From NCBI RefSeq assembly GCF_014204495.1, contig NZ_JACHLN010000003.1:1-64000 (forward strand): a DNA stretch of 64,000 bases, read 5' to 3'. The stretch comes from Sphingomonas kyeonggiensis (GTDB lineage Bacteria > Pseudomonadota > Alphaproteobacteria > Sphingomonadales > Sphingomonadaceae). The notes beneath the pieces are model-generated. The model was given only the letters and a program-made list of their open reading frames with translations. It made no database searches and had not been told where the DNA came from. The translations under genes were made by a program, and so were the position numbers. Shown here piece after piece: positions 8,841-16,844 of this stretch. The stretch's first letter is position 1. Every line of letters begins with the position of its first letter.

Positions 8841-9440
8841 CTCCGTCCTCCTCAATGAAGGACTCTAGCTCAAACTGGCGGAGTTTCTGGGGAGCACGTC
8901 ACTCGCCAGAGGCAGGCCGCGCTTCTCAGCGACGATTTCGCCGGCGAAAGCAAAGATCGAGCTGGCAATAACGTCCGCGCCGGCTGCCAGCCTATCCAGG
9001 GCAGCGGTGCTCGAGCGCAGGGAAGGCATCAGGATCTTATCGATCACGAAGCTGCTGTCGGCGAGGATGCGCGCAGCGAGATGCTCCTCTCCCATGCCAA
9101 GCCGGTCGCAAATTGAAGCATAGCTCGGGAGAATGGAAACGGCCTCGAGCCCTGCCGCTCTTACTTTCTCTACGCCATCTTCCGGAACAGCCATCAACAC
9201 TTGCTCGCCCCGTGCAGTCAGCCCCTGACCGATAGCGATGAAAGGGTGCAGGTCACCCAGGGACCCGATGGTAACAAGAATGATCCGTGCCATAGCTGAA
9301 GCTACTCGAACATCTTTGCACCCGTGAGACAAAGTGCATTGTCAGTTTACGACCGCTTCGCGGCCCCCAGGGCCCGGGACAGTCAACGGCCGCGACTGGG
9401 GCGTGAGCCGTAGGACGGCTTTAAATTCGACTTGGCGGCG

Positions 9441-9523
9441 CTTGAACGTCCACTTCTGGGGCGTTGGCCGCCTGTCTGCTCCTTGGCGACCGCAACTGGG
9501 TGGTTAAGCGACATTCCGCATTT
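9441..9523. repeat. Intergenic repeat, copy G, in a 380-bp gene-free interval
   Basis: Reads CTTGAACGTCCACTTCTGGG, GCGTTGGCCGCCTGTCTGCT, CGACCGCAACTGGGTGGTTA, AGCGACATTCCGC. The surrounding interval 9333-9716 has no convincing gene but carries two TTTAAATTCG copies (9420, 9581), each followed by a GCGG-rich stretch and a shortened repeat remnant, as if repeat units had inserted in tandem. Confidence 0.6.
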
Positions 9524-9716
9524 GTGAGGGCCGGTCAGGAGGCGGCAGTTTTCCAGCAGGGCGCCAGCAGTCGGAGGGCTTTAAATTCGGCTCGCGGGTG
9601 CCTGAGCGGCCGGCTTTTGAGTGGATTGCCGCCCGGACCGTTGCCGGCGCTATCTCGACAAAGCAGACGTTCGAACGGCGCATCTTGCGCGCTACACGCG
9701 ACCAGCCCCGGAGCCT

Positions 9717-10367
9717 CTATCTCCAGTGAGTCCCAAACTTCCCCTCCATCCGACGAAGTTCCTCATCGAGCACGGCCACCTCAGCGTCGTTCTCGTCCGC
9801 AACTGCGAAACGGATGCGAGTGCAGAGCTCAGCGATCGCATATTTTGCGTACGCGAGCGCATTTGCTTCGCGCTCGATCACCTCTGTCGCTTGGCTGGCG
9901 AGGGACTTCAGCAGTCCAAGGCCGTTCGCGTCCACGGTCCGGGGTTTCTGGTCGAGAAGGCATAACGTACCAAGCGCAAAGCCATCGCTGGTTACGAGAG
10001 GTGCGGCGAAATACGCACGCACGTTCATCTCAAGCACCGCGGGAGCGAACTTGAAGCGTGGCTCATGCCAAGCATCCGGGACACACAAAGGCGCGTAATT
10101 ACGAACGCCGATCGCAGCGTCGCAGAAGCTGTCCGGCCTGGCGAACTCCCTAGGATCGAAGCCGTAGGCGACTGCGAGCCACAGCGTGGAGCGATCGACA
10201 ATAGACACCGCGGAAAAGGGGAAACCTGTCTCTGCGGCGACCCGCTCAACGATTTGGGAGAGCTCGGCGTCGCCGCTCATGCCAAACACGCCGCTCGTCA
10301 GCACGCGCGCCTGACGGCGCAGCTCTGCGAGCTCCGGCTGGTTACATTCGCGAGCCTGCTCGATCAA
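9717..10367 (-). CDS. GAF-domain sensory protein
   Basis: 216 residues starting at a TTG (10367) with AAGGA 8 nt upstream. One GAF domain covers roughly residues 35-170: LSQIVERVAAETGFPFSAVS, SIVDRSTLWLAVAYGFDPRE, a Cys in SFCDAAIG, and the YFAAPLVTSDGFALGTLCLLD signature. GAF domains bind small ligands or chromophores. No kinase, cyclase or HTH output is fused; the last 45 residues are helical. It probably works in trans with a partner protein. The ligand is unknown. Confidence 0.8.
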   Translation of the reverse strand: MIEQARECNQPELAELRRQARVLTSGVFGMSGDAELSQIVERVAAETGFPFSAVSIVDRSTLWLAVAYGFDPREFARPDSFCDAAIGVRNYAPLCVPDAWHEPRFKFAPAVLEMNVRAYFAAPLVTSDGFALGTLCLLDQKPRTVDANGLGLLKSLASQATEVIEREANALAYAKYAIAELCTRIRFAVADENDAEVAVLDEELRRMEGKFGTHWR

Positions 10368-10468
10368 TTCGAACTTCCTTAATCGATCCCGACGCCCCTA
10401 GAATCAATATTTCGCCTAACTCAGGGGCCGGACGATGTCACGCTAACAAAGCATTCCTGAGCAATTCA

Positions 10469-10492
10469 GTAATATAACGGGGGCTATATTAC
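10469..10492. promoter_or_regulatory. AT-rich perfect dyad, possible operator
   Basis: GTAATATA, 8 bp (acgggggc), TATATTAC: an 8-bp perfect inverted repeat in a GC-rich genome, between the divergent GAF-domain gene (start 10367) and the small gene at 10606. Its size fits a dimeric repressor or activator site. The regulator is unknown. Confidence 0.4.
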
Positions 10493-10605
10493 CGATTTGG
10501 AAAACATGGCGTGTGCATGAGACTAGCTCGCATCGGCTCATCTAAGCTGGGTCGTTGCTTGGACACAACGGTGGAATGAAATGGTGCGCTGGAGCATGCC
10601 TAAAG

Positions 10606-10833
10606 ATGGATGCGGTAGATTATTATAGAGCCTCGGCGGATCGTCATTTTCAGGCCGCGAAAGAAATGAGCGGTCGAGCCGAAGCACGCCATCACGCTTG
10701 GCTCGGGACCCTATATCTTCTTCGAGCTGACGAGGCCGCGCGCGCGATGCGCGAAGTTGGCAGGTCAGCCCCGTACCTCGAGAGTAGTAGGCTCGGAGGA
10801 GGCAACCCTCGCGACTGCCAGTCACAAACATAA
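10606..10833 (+). CDS. Small hypothetical protein
   Basis: 75 residues from MDAVDYYRASADRHFQAAKE, helical and rich in Ala, Arg and Glu (MSGRAEARHHAWLGTLYLLR). An earlier ATG at 10555 would add a poor N-terminus, so the internal start is preferred. It resembles in style the small helical remnant at 18101-18241 (repeated RAxERxxAY/ARHHAW segments). Function unknown. Confidence 0.5.
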   Translation: MDAVDYYRASADRHFQAAKEMSGRAEARHHAWLGTLYLLRADEAARAMREVGRSAPYLESSRLGGGNPRDCQSQT

Positions 10834-11241
10834 GCGCCTGCTATTGGGGCGTTTGCGGCCGTTCGCCCGATGCATTGAACAACTTCTGCTTCTGAGCTGG
10901 ATCACGAGCACGCTGAATGGCCGAGATTTGGGACGCAAAGCCGCCTTCCGCCAACCTCTACGTCCCCCGCCCTCCCCTGCCCGGCAGCGGATCATTACCC
11001 GCCGGGACCGAAATCCAGCACAGCTGGAGTTCGGTCGGCCAAGGCGCCGATAGAGCCGCGCGCAGCGGGTAGCCGCCCCCAAAGTTCCGCCACTTGGATG
11101 TGTGAGAACGCGTCGGCGCAATGCCTGCTTCCCACACCGCTCGGGATGTTCCCATCGTTCGGCCGATCCTCTTACCACGGCCCTGGAAACTCCTCGAAAT
11201 TTGCTCGTTAGGCTGACGACAGGAAGCCAGGGAGAGTAGAG
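10834..11241. other. Gene-free interval with repeat remnant
   Basis: About 400 bp. It opens with GCCTGCTATTGGGGCGTTTG (near 10837-10858), the left end of the intergenic repeat family, truncated after GCGGCC. The remainder shows no convincing coding signal on either strand. The promoter of the gene at 11242 must lie in its right end. Confidence 0.4.
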
Positions 11242-11652
11242 ATGGACGAGTTCTTCACTAAGGTGGCCTCGCGCTCGGCGAGCTGGATGGGCAATCCGCT
11301 GGCCTTCGTCATCTCGGTGCTGTTCGTGGCGCTTTGGGCGGCCAGCGGCCCGTTACTCCACTATTCCGACACGTGGCAGCTGATCGTGAACACGGCTACC
11401 ACGGTGCTCACCTTTCTGGCCGTCTTCCTCATCCAGAACAGCCAGAACCGAGATGGCGCGGCGATGCAGGCAAAGCTCGACGAACTGCTGCGGGCCGTTG
11501 AAAAAGCACGTGGCGAATTTGTCGGCATCGAGCATCTGACCGACGCTCAGATCTGCAAGATCCGCGATGCGCTTGAGCAGGACATTGCCGAGGGCCACGG
11601 CAAGGAAACCACCACCCGCCCTACGGTGGAGCGCCTGCTGGCGCGCTATTGA
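11242..11652 (+). CDS. Low-affinity iron permease-like membrane protein
   Basis: 136 residues with two closely spaced membrane helices (LAFVISVLFVALWAASGPLL and LIVNTATTVLTFLAVFLIQN) followed by the NSQNRDGAAMQAKLDELLRA motif and a helical tail. This layout is that of the bacterial Fe_permease (PF04120-like) family, also annotated as low-affinity iron permease. Transport by the short bacterial forms is not proven. GGGAGAG 9 nt before the ATG supports the start. It precedes a small membrane-protein gene by about 50 bp. Confidence 0.78.
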   Translation: MDEFFTKVASRSASWMGNPLAFVISVLFVALWAASGPLLHYSDTWQLIVNTATTVLTFLAVFLIQNSQNRDGAAMQAKLDELLRAVEKARGEFVGIEHLTDAQICKIRDALEQDIAEGHGKETTTRPTVERLLARY

Positions 11653-11705
11653 CACGGGGGCTGCCCCAAAGCGGAACCGGACCTGCTTCCACGGGTAAAG
11701 AGGAA

Positions 11706-11903
11706 ATGGACAGCAATCCGCAACTGCAGGAATGTGCCGAACTGACCCCGCACAAACGAAACGGGCTCATCCTCGTCCCGATCATCATCCTGGCGATCGC
11801 AGTGATCATATTCGTCGGCATGAACCTCGGCCACTACAAGCAGCTGAAGGAAGGCGAACCCGTCGGCAACAGCGCCAATGTCGCGGGCCCCGACAATCGC
11901 TGA
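11706..11903 (+). CDS. Small single-pass membrane protein
   Basis: 65 residues from MDSNPQLQECAELTPHKRNG with AAAGAGGAA directly upstream of the ATG. One hydrophobic helix (LILVPIIILAIAVIIFVGMN) is followed by a short polar tail ending VAGPDNR. A longer in-frame reading from 11649 overlaps the previous gene and lacks a ribosome site. Function unknown; it may share the transcript of the preceding permease-like gene. Confidence 0.62.
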   Translation: MDSNPQLQECAELTPHKRNGLILVPIIILAIAVIIFVGMNLGHYKQLKEGEPVGNSANVAGPDNR

Positions 11904-11952
11904 TCGGGGCGCCGGTCCCAATACCGCGCCCTAGCCCAGGGTCGGCGCCGCC

Positions 11953-12519
11953 TCAGCTGCGCCAGCGCGCCATCGCCCGGTCATAGCTAGCCTTCTCCGC
12001 GTCGCGCATCGCCCGCGCCTCACCAACTTCTCGTTCAGCGTCCCGCTCTGCCGCGCGCCGCTCTCTCGCAAGCGCCTGCTCGCGTTCGCGGAAGGTCCGC
12101 GCGACCGTGCCGGCAGTCTGCTCCGCGCCCTTCAATGCTTCCTCGGCCTTGTCGAGTGCGGTCGGGTCCGGCCTAGGCGGCCGCGGTACCTTAGGCTTCG
12201 CCTTCGGCACAGGCTGTTCGGCTTTCGCGAGCGACGCCTTCGCCCTGCGCGGTTTGCCGGCTCGCGCGCCGCCGACGTCCGCCGCCTCAAGTGCAGCAAA
12301 ATGTTCGTCTTCGCTGCCGCGTAGCCGCTTGATGACTTTTCCCGGATGCGCAAGCGCCTCTTCACAAAGTGAAGGTTCGCTCACCAGATCGGCCGCTCCG
12401 CGCGCAAACAGATCCACATCCGCGCCCCAGGCTTCGAGCGCTGCCTTCTTGCTGGGCGCGGCAACATAGGCGTCATGAAAGCCGATCGCTGTACGGAATA
12501 GCTTGAGCTTGCGCGGCAT
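11953..12519 (-). CDS. Hypothetical protein with cell-envelope-type basic coiled-coil tail
   Basis: 188 residues from MPRKLKLFRTAIGFHDAYVA. The N-terminal 75 residues form a compact domain (FHDAYVAAPSKKAALEAWGA, ALAHPGKVIKRLRGSEDEHF); then a Lys/Pro/Ala linker (PKAKPKVPRPPRP) leads into a long charged helix (ALARERRAAERDAEREVGEA). Similar small proteins are common in sphingomonads, but I know no function. It ends 50 bp from the convergent upstream gene. Confidence 0.68.
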   Translation of the reverse strand: MPRKLKLFRTAIGFHDAYVAAPSKKAALEAWGADVDLFARGAADLVSEPSLCEEALAHPGKVIKRLRGSEDEHFAALEAADVGGARAGKPRRAKASLAKAEQPVPKAKPKVPRPPRPDPTALDKAEEALKGAEQTAGTVARTFREREQALARERRAAERDAEREVGEARAMRDAEKASYDRAMARWRS

Positions 12520-12621
12520 GCCCGCTGAACGCTCGCTGCCTGCGATCAGCTCCCGCGGCCACGAGCACCGCATCACCTGCCTTGTTCAGGCCCGCGTCCG
12601 ATCCCAGCTCCCCAAATGAGA

Positions 12622-12648
12622 ACAGGACGCGCAGTCCACGCGTCCTGT
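12622..12648 (-). terminator. Hairpin terminator candidate
   Basis: ACAGGACGCG, loop cagtcca, CGCGTCCTGT: a perfect 10-bp stem between the gene starting at 13072 and the one starting at 12519. It could end the upstream transcript on the minus strand. The following bases (CTCATTTGGGG) give only a short T run. A run of ten G lies nearby at 12674-12683. Confidence 0.5.
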
Positions 12649-12826
12649 CCTGAGGGAGGCGGGCCGATCGGTTGGGGGGGGGGCCGGCCCAATCATCTGT
12701 TATGCGTGTACCCTACGGTACGTCCGCTTAACCATCCGCGTCGCCCGGAGTTTCCAATCCGCCAAATTTATCTTTCTAATCCAGATGATTAATATAGATC
12801 AGCCAACCAGCCCAACAGGCATGTCC

Positions 12827-13072
12827 TCAGCCTGGGAACAATTGCCGCGCAAGATCCGCAAGCATGATCCGAGCGACCGGCTCCTGCCGCTCATTCTCGA
12901 CATCCAGGCTGCCGGCGATGCGCGAATGTGCCGCACGCCTTTCTCGCCGCACGACGCGGCGTGCCGCAAAATTGGCGGCGATGAGCGCTGCCCGCAGATC
13001 GGGATGTTCATGCGCCTGGGCCAGATGATCGGTGTGGTCGGGCGTTCGCAGGCGAAAGAAGAATTGCGGCAT
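12827..13072 (-). CDS. DUF6894-like small protein
   Basis: 81 residues from MPQFFFRLRTPDHTDHLAQA. The opening MPQFFFRL, then HPDLRAALIAANFAARRVV and GSLDVENERQEPVARIMLAD, match the layout of the short DUF6894 family (MPRYFFxL..., central Ala-rich helix, D-V-x-D/E near the end), whose role is unknown. A plus-strand reading across the same bases exists but lacks any family resemblance, so the minus strand is preferred. Confidence 0.6.
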   Translation of the reverse strand: MPQFFFRLRTPDHTDHLAQAHEHPDLRAALIAANFAARRVVRRERRAAHSRIAGSLDVENERQEPVARIMLADLARQLFPG

Positions 13073-13212
13073 TTGGACGAGATAATGCGCTGATTTTCCA
13101 TTGGTTGCCTCCCACCCCAAACAGGTCGCCTTTCATCGGATCGAAGAACCAAGACTGATTTCACGCGTTCTCCTGACGAAGTCGCCATACCGCGCGGCAA
13201 AAGGAGAAACTC

Positions 13213-13407
13213 ATGGCCACCGCACCCGCTACTGCTGAATCGAACGGCAAGACCGCGCTCACCGATGCGCTCCGCAAGCATTTCAGCGGGGACGCTCCGA
13301 TCACCGAAAAGGTGAAGGGCTTCGCCAAGGAGCGGCCTTGGACCAGCGCCGCCTTTGCTGGCATCGCCGCGATAATGGCAGCCAATGTCCTACGCGGTCG
13401 CTTCTGA
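13213..13407 (+). CDS. Small ElaB/YqjD-like membrane-associated protein
   Basis: 64 residues with AAAGGAG 7 nt upstream of the ATG. The N-terminal half is polar (ALTDALRKHFSGDAPITEKV), then FAKERPWTSAAFAGIAAIMA forms a short hydrophobic C-terminal helix ending in NVLRGRF. This resembles the tail-anchored, ribosome/membrane-associated ElaB/YqjD type of stress proteins, a similarity by layout only. Confidence 0.6.
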   Translation: MATAPATAESNGKTALTDALRKHFSGDAPITEKVKGFAKERPWTSAAFAGIAAIMAANVLRGRF

Positions 13408-13623
13408 CATCGAGCAATGGACGCAGCGACCGGCCCCATGCCAGCGCCGGAAGTCACGCGGCAATCCTAGAGCCGCGTGATTTTCACATCTGGTTCGTGA
13501 GCTCCTGAAAACCCGGCACGCCACCTCTTTTCGCGATCGATTCGCAAGCGGAACCGCGCCTAATTCACCGCGATTGATCCCCGAGATCCTCCAATCGGAG
13601 CGATTCACCAACGGGAGTCGGAC

Positions 13624-14133
13624 ATGGCGGAATTCACGGACGCGATCGCGCTGCTCAAAGCCGATCATCGCAAGGTCGAAAAGCTGTTCGAGCAATATGA
13701 AGGCACGAGCGGCACCGCGGCGAAGAAGAAACTAGCGCACCAGATCTGCGTCGAACTGAAGATCCATACGGCCATCGAAGAAGAGATCTTCTACCCCGCC
13801 TATCGGGGCAAGATCGAGGATGACACGCTCGACGAAGCCTATGTCGAGCATGACGGCGCCAAGGTTCTGATCAACGATATCGAGGCCGGCAGCCCAGAGG
13901 ACGATTTCTACGATGCCAAGGTGAAAGTGCTCTCGGAGGAGATCACCCATCATGTGCACGAGGAGGAGATGCCGTCCGAGGGCATGTTCGCCCAGTGCCG
14001 CAAGGTCGAGGATGTCGACCTGGTCGCGTTGCGCGACGCCATGCTAGCCCGCAAGGAAGAGCTGATGGCGCAGGAGGAGAGCGGAGGCCTGCCGCTGGCG
14101 GAGCCGCGCGCGGTCAAGCTGGTCACTGCCTGA
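13624..14133 (+). CDS. Hemerythrin HHE-domain protein
   Basis: 169 residues. The non-heme diiron ligands of the hemerythrin fold are visible in order: H15 (KADHRKVEKLF), H48 and E52 (KIHTAIEEEIFYPA), H76 (YVEHDGAKVL) and the HHVHEEE stretch near 109-115. Such proteins bind oxygen or handle iron and oxidative or nitrosative stress in the cytosol. GGGAG upstream supports the start. It is monocistronic and ends at a shared hairpin terminator. Confidence 0.9.
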   Translation: MAEFTDAIALLKADHRKVEKLFEQYEGTSGTAAKKKLAHQICVELKIHTAIEEEIFYPAYRGKIEDDTLDEAYVEHDGAKVLINDIEAGSPEDDFYDAKVKVLSEEITHHVHEEEMPSEGMFAQCRKVEDVDLVALRDAMLARKEELMAQEESGGLPLAEPRAVKLVTA

Positions 14134-14212
14134 TAGGGCGATATGGCGGTGCTGGCGGGTCCGCCTGTCTTTCGACGACCGCGGGCTTGTCGGCCAGAGC
14201 GAACCATCCTTC

Positions 14213-14244
14213 GAGAGACCGCCAGACCGTTCTGGCGGTCTCTC
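14213..14244. terminator. Bidirectional hairpin terminator
   Basis: GAGAGACCGCCAGA, loop ccgt, TCTGGCGGTCTCTC: a perfect 14-bp stem located between the convergent hemerythrin gene (ends 14133) and GlsB-like gene (ends 14250). There is little T tract on either side, so it may act as a transcript-end stabiliser as much as a terminator. Confidence 0.75.
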
Positions 14245-14249
14245 CTGAA

Positions 14250-14516
14250 TCAATGGACGCGGTTGCGCTGGACCAGGTTGAAGATGCCGAGCAGCACCAC
14301 CGCGCCGACAAAGGCTATGATGAGGCCCGTCAGCGAGAATTCCTGTACGCTGCCGCGGATACCGAAGAGCGGCCCGGACAGCCAATTGCCGATGACGGAG
14401 CCGATACAGCCGACGACGATGTTGAGGACGATGCCCATCGAGGCGTTGCGGCCCATCACCATGCTGGCGAGCCAGCCCGCGATGCCGCCCACGATCAGTG
14501 CGATGATCCAACCCAT
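14250..14516 (-). CDS. GlsB/YeaQ/YmgE family stress membrane protein
   Basis: 88 residues from MGWIIALIVGGIAGWLASMV. Three Gly-rich membrane helices, with MGRNASMGIVLNIVVGCIGS and GNWLSGPLFG between helices one and three; this is the signature of the transglycosylase-associated/GlsB family. The role is a small inner-membrane stress protein, exact action unknown. The start at 14516 is chosen because the hydrophobic helix begins there; the upstream extension is polar and improbable. Confidence 0.85.
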   Translation of the reverse strand: MGWIIALIVGGIAGWLASMVMGRNASMGIVLNIVVGCIGSVIGNWLSGPLFGIRGSVQEFSLTGLIIAFVGAVVLLGIFNLVQRNRVH

Positions 14517-14640
14517 TTCATTGCTCCCTGTATGACAAACCCTGGGGAGCAATTCGCGGAGTTCGGCTTTGTTCCGCCCCTGCAACGCTAGAGAGACCGG
14601 CGAGTCTCGCGGTTTCGAGTGAGACCAGGCTTCCTAGCGC

Positions 14641-14793
14641 TTAGACGGACGCCTGCGCCTCACGCAGACGCCGTGCATAGGCTTCGGCCAATCGCCGATG
14701 GGCAAGGGCAATCGCCGGGTCTCGCGCATGTTCGGCCATCGCGCGCTCCTTTTCCTCTCGCTCGGCGAAATATACGCGGTCTGCCTCGGTCAT
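14641..14793 (-). CDS. Small helical protein
   Basis: 50 residues, MTEADRVYFAEREEKERAMA onward, strongly charged and entirely helical. Its ATG overlaps the stop of the preceding gene as ATGA, which both fixes the start and indicates translational coupling. Function unknown; short proteins of this type are frequent in sphingomonads. Confidence 0.65.
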   Translation of the reverse strand: MTEADRVYFAEREEKERAMAEHARDPAIALAHRRLAEAYARRLREAQASV

Positions 14794-15086
14794 GCCGATC
14801 CGCGTCGGCGCCGCGTCTCCCAACCTTCCTTGGCTGCAGCCGAGCGATCTGCGGCACTTTGACTCGCTCCGCCTTTTCGTCCGCCCTTGCGCGCGCTTGC
14901 GTGGTTCTCCGGCTTGCCGCGGCCCGAACCGGACTTCTTGCCACCGCCGGACTCCTTGTTCACGGTCGCCCAGGCACGACGCTCGGCCTCGTCCTTGCCG
15001 ACGCCGCGGTCCTCATAACCTTCCTCGATATGCGCAGCCTTGCGCTTCTGCTTGTCGGTATATTTGCCTTTGTCGCCTTGGGGCAT
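14790..15086 (-). CDS. Plasmid-stabilization-like/KGG-type small basic protein
   Basis: 98 residues: MPQGDKGKYTDKQKRKAAHI, then EEGYEDRGVGKDEAERRAWA, TVNKESGGGKKSGSGRGKPE, and a Lys/Arg/Gly-rich tail. This is the family usually labelled plasmid stabilization protein, widespread on chromosomes and linked to general stress regulons; the name is historical. Being highly basic, it may bind nucleic acid. It is translationally coupled with the 50-residue gene downstream. Confidence 0.8.
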   Translation of the reverse strand: MPQGDKGKYTDKQKRKAAHIEEGYEDRGVGKDEAERRAWATVNKESGGGKKSGSGRGKPENHASARKGGRKGGASQSAADRSAAAKEGWETRRRRGSA

Positions 15087-15341
15087 GGCATCTCTCCCGA
15101 TAGGATTTCGACAAGATCAGAACGCGCTGATTTAGCTTGGTTTCCTGTGCTTGGGCGAGGGGCGCGCGCCGTCCATCACGACACTTCGCGCTACCAATAG
15201 GCAGACGGCGCCGGTTGCTTGCCGGGGCGGAGCACCCAGCGCGATCGATCGCTTGCGCCCGCGAGGCCATGTCTCGCGTTACTTCCCCCGTGAACCCTAC
15301 CACTCCCCGCTTTCGCCCCGCCTTCCCGCAGAGAGATCGAT

Positions 15342-16577
15342 ATGTTGCAATTAACCCCGCACGCCGATTTGCGGACCGGTAGACCCTGTTGGGAAGATCC
15401 CGCCAGCGACGTCCTCCCAGCCTCACCGCCGCCCACCCAAACCGAGATCGTGATCGTTGGCGCGGGTGTGATGGGCGCGATGCTCGCGCAGAAGCTGAGC
15501 GCCGAGGGACACGATGTCGTGCTGTTGGATCGGCGTGCGCCGGCGCGAGGCGCGACCGCTGCCTCGACGGCACTCGTGCTCTGGGCAGCGGATCTGCCGC
15601 TCAGTCTGTTCGCCAGACAAGTGGGCGCCGAGACCGCGGCGCGCGCGTGGCGGCGGGTCCACCGCGCGCTCGGCGGGCTCGCCGAGCGCATCGAGATGCT
15701 CGGGCTTGACTGTCGATGGCAAAAGCGTCCGGAACTCTACCTGCCGGGCAATTTGTTGGACGCCGACGGCTTGGCCGCCGAGACAGACGCCCGCGTCGCG
15801 GCGGGCTTGCCTTCGGCACTGCTCGATCCGGGAACGGTCGCCGGACGCTTCGCCCTGCCGCCGACCCCGGCGATTGTCTCGGAAGGATGCTTCGGCGTCG
15901 ATCCGGTAGCGCTGACGCTCGGAATGCTCGGTGCCGCGATCGATAACGGCGCCCGTCTGGCCATCAACTGCGACGTCATCGGACTGGACGAGCGCAGCGA
16001 CGGTATCGCGGTCCGATGCGACGGCGATGTCTGTATCCAAGCCGAACGCGTCATCCTGGCGACCGGCTATGAGCCGGCAGGCTGGTATCTGCCATCCGCC
16101 TTCAAGATCCAGTCAAGCTACGCGATCGCCACCGCACCGGGGACAGCGCCCAGCTGGCGCGAGAAGGCGATGCTCTGGCAAGCCGGCGATCCCTATCTCT
16201 ATGCCCGCGGCAGCGCCGACGACCGGATCATCATCGGCGGCGAGGACGAGCAGATCGTGGAAGCGGAGGCCCGTGACCGGCTGCTGGCGATCAAGCGCGG
16301 CTTGCTCGAAGCCAAGGGTGCGCGGTTGCTCGGTCTGGACAGCCTCTCTGCCGACCGCGCCTGGACCGCGCGCTTCTGCACCTCGCCGGACGGGCTGCCG
16401 GCGATCGGCAAGGCGGCCAATAGCGAACGTGTCTGGCTGGCCTATGGCTATGGCGGGAACGGAATCACCTTCGCGGCGCTCGCCGCCGAGCTGCTGGATG
16501 CGACGATCACCGGCAACCCCGACGAGGATGCCCGGCTATTCGATCCCTATCGCTTTGATCGCAGATCGGTAGGATAA
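15342..16577 (+). CDS. FAD-dependent oxidoreductase (D-amino-acid oxidase family)
   Basis: 411 residues. The FAD-binding Rossmann motif sits at 36-64 (EIVIVGAGVMGAMLAQKLSA ending in VVLLDRR), the substrate domain follows, and the C-terminal FAD-contacting region shows FCTSPDGLPAIGKAANSERV and AYGYGGNGITFAALAAELL. DAO-family enzymes oxidise amines or amino acids and make imines and hydrogen peroxide. The substrate cannot be told from sequence. Monocistronic, followed by a hairpin terminator. Confidence 0.85.
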   Translation: MLQLTPHADLRTGRPCWEDPASDVLPASPPPTQTEIVIVGAGVMGAMLAQKLSAEGHDVVLLDRRAPARGATAASTALVLWAADLPLSLFARQVGAETAARAWRRVHRALGGLAERIEMLGLDCRWQKRPELYLPGNLLDADGLAAETDARVAAGLPSALLDPGTVAGRFALPPTPAIVSEGCFGVDPVALTLGMLGAAIDNGARLAINCDVIGLDERSDGIAVRCDGDVCIQAERVILATGYEPAGWYLPSAFKIQSSYAIATAPGTAPSWREKAMLWQAGDPYLYARGSADDRIIIGGEDEQIVEAEARDRLLAIKRGLLEAKGARLLGLDSLSADRAWTARFCTSPDGLPAIGKAANSERVWLAYGYGGNGITFAALAAELLDATITGNPDEDARLFDPYRFDRRSVG

Positions 16578-16583
16578 GGAAAA

Positions 16584-16607
16584 GGGCGCGGACTTGCGGT
16601 CGCGCCC
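16584..16607. terminator. Hairpin terminator
   Basis: GGGCGCG, 10-nt loop, CGCGCCC just after the oxidoreductase stop and before the convergent Gln-rich gene. Seven perfect pairs, GC-only; weak T tract. Confidence 0.55.
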
Positions 16608-16637
16608 CTATCAGGTCGGCGGGTAACCGCCTTCCTC

Positions 16638-16844
16638 CTACTGCTCGTCTTGGGTACCGCGATCGCCGAGCTGGTTGTCGAGGCCTGCCTCGGCGTCCTG
16701 CTCTTCCTCGCTGCGGATGCGGTTGGGATCGTCAGCGCCCCGTTGATTTTGCTGGTTCTGCTGGCGCTCCAGTCTCTGCTGGCCCTGCTGCATCTGCTGG
16801 CCCGGCTGGCGGTCCTGCCCATTCTGGTTCTGGTCGGTCATCAT
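16638..16844 (-). CDS. Small Gln/Asp-rich disordered protein
   Basis: 68 residues from MMTDQNQNGQDRQPGQQMQQ, then RLERQQNQQNQRGADDPNRI and an acidic tail SEEEQDAEAGLDNQ. Composition indicates an intrinsically disordered protein. A longer reading from 16919 adds a basic leader of doubtful reality. Function unknown. Confidence 0.55.
   Translation of the reverse strand: MMTDQNQNGQDRQPGQQMQQGQQRLERQQNQQNQRGADDPNRIRSEEEQDAEAGLDNQLGDRGTQDEQ

Larger units (their letters stand above)
7688..8901 (-). mobile_element. Complete IS3-family element (IS407 group-like), 1214 bp
   Basis: The ends are inverted repeats: left TGACGTGCTCCCCAAAACTC, right (read inward) TGACGTGCTCCCCAGAAACT, both continuing with CCNCCAGT and a GAGTCC further in. 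They are flanked by CTCG at 7684-7687 and 8902-8905, a 4-bp target duplication typical of the IS407 group. It encodes overlapping orfA and orfB. All parts look intact, so the insertion is probably recent. Confidence 0.93.
6798..9293 (-). pseudogene. UDP-glycosyltransferase (GT1/MGT-like), disrupted by an IS3-family insertion
   Basis: The 5' part (8902-9293, starting MARIILVTIGSLGDLHPFIA) and the 3' part (6798-7687) are separated by an insertion element. Removing the element and one CTCG copy rejoins the frame as GLPLARIVLQPMTLFSAWEP, giving about 427 residues, the usual size. The C-terminal half shows the nucleotide-sugar donor motif ([45 protein letters not shown]). Intact members transfer a sugar to lipids or macrolide-like small molecules. 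As it stands, the gene cannot make a full enzyme. Fragments: N-terminal acceptor domain about 130 residues, C-terminal about 297. Confidence 0.88.

Noticed and set aside
12785..13093. A 102-codon plus-strand frame over the DUF6894-like gene
   Set aside because: The minus strand has a better match to a known small-protein family and a plausible start.
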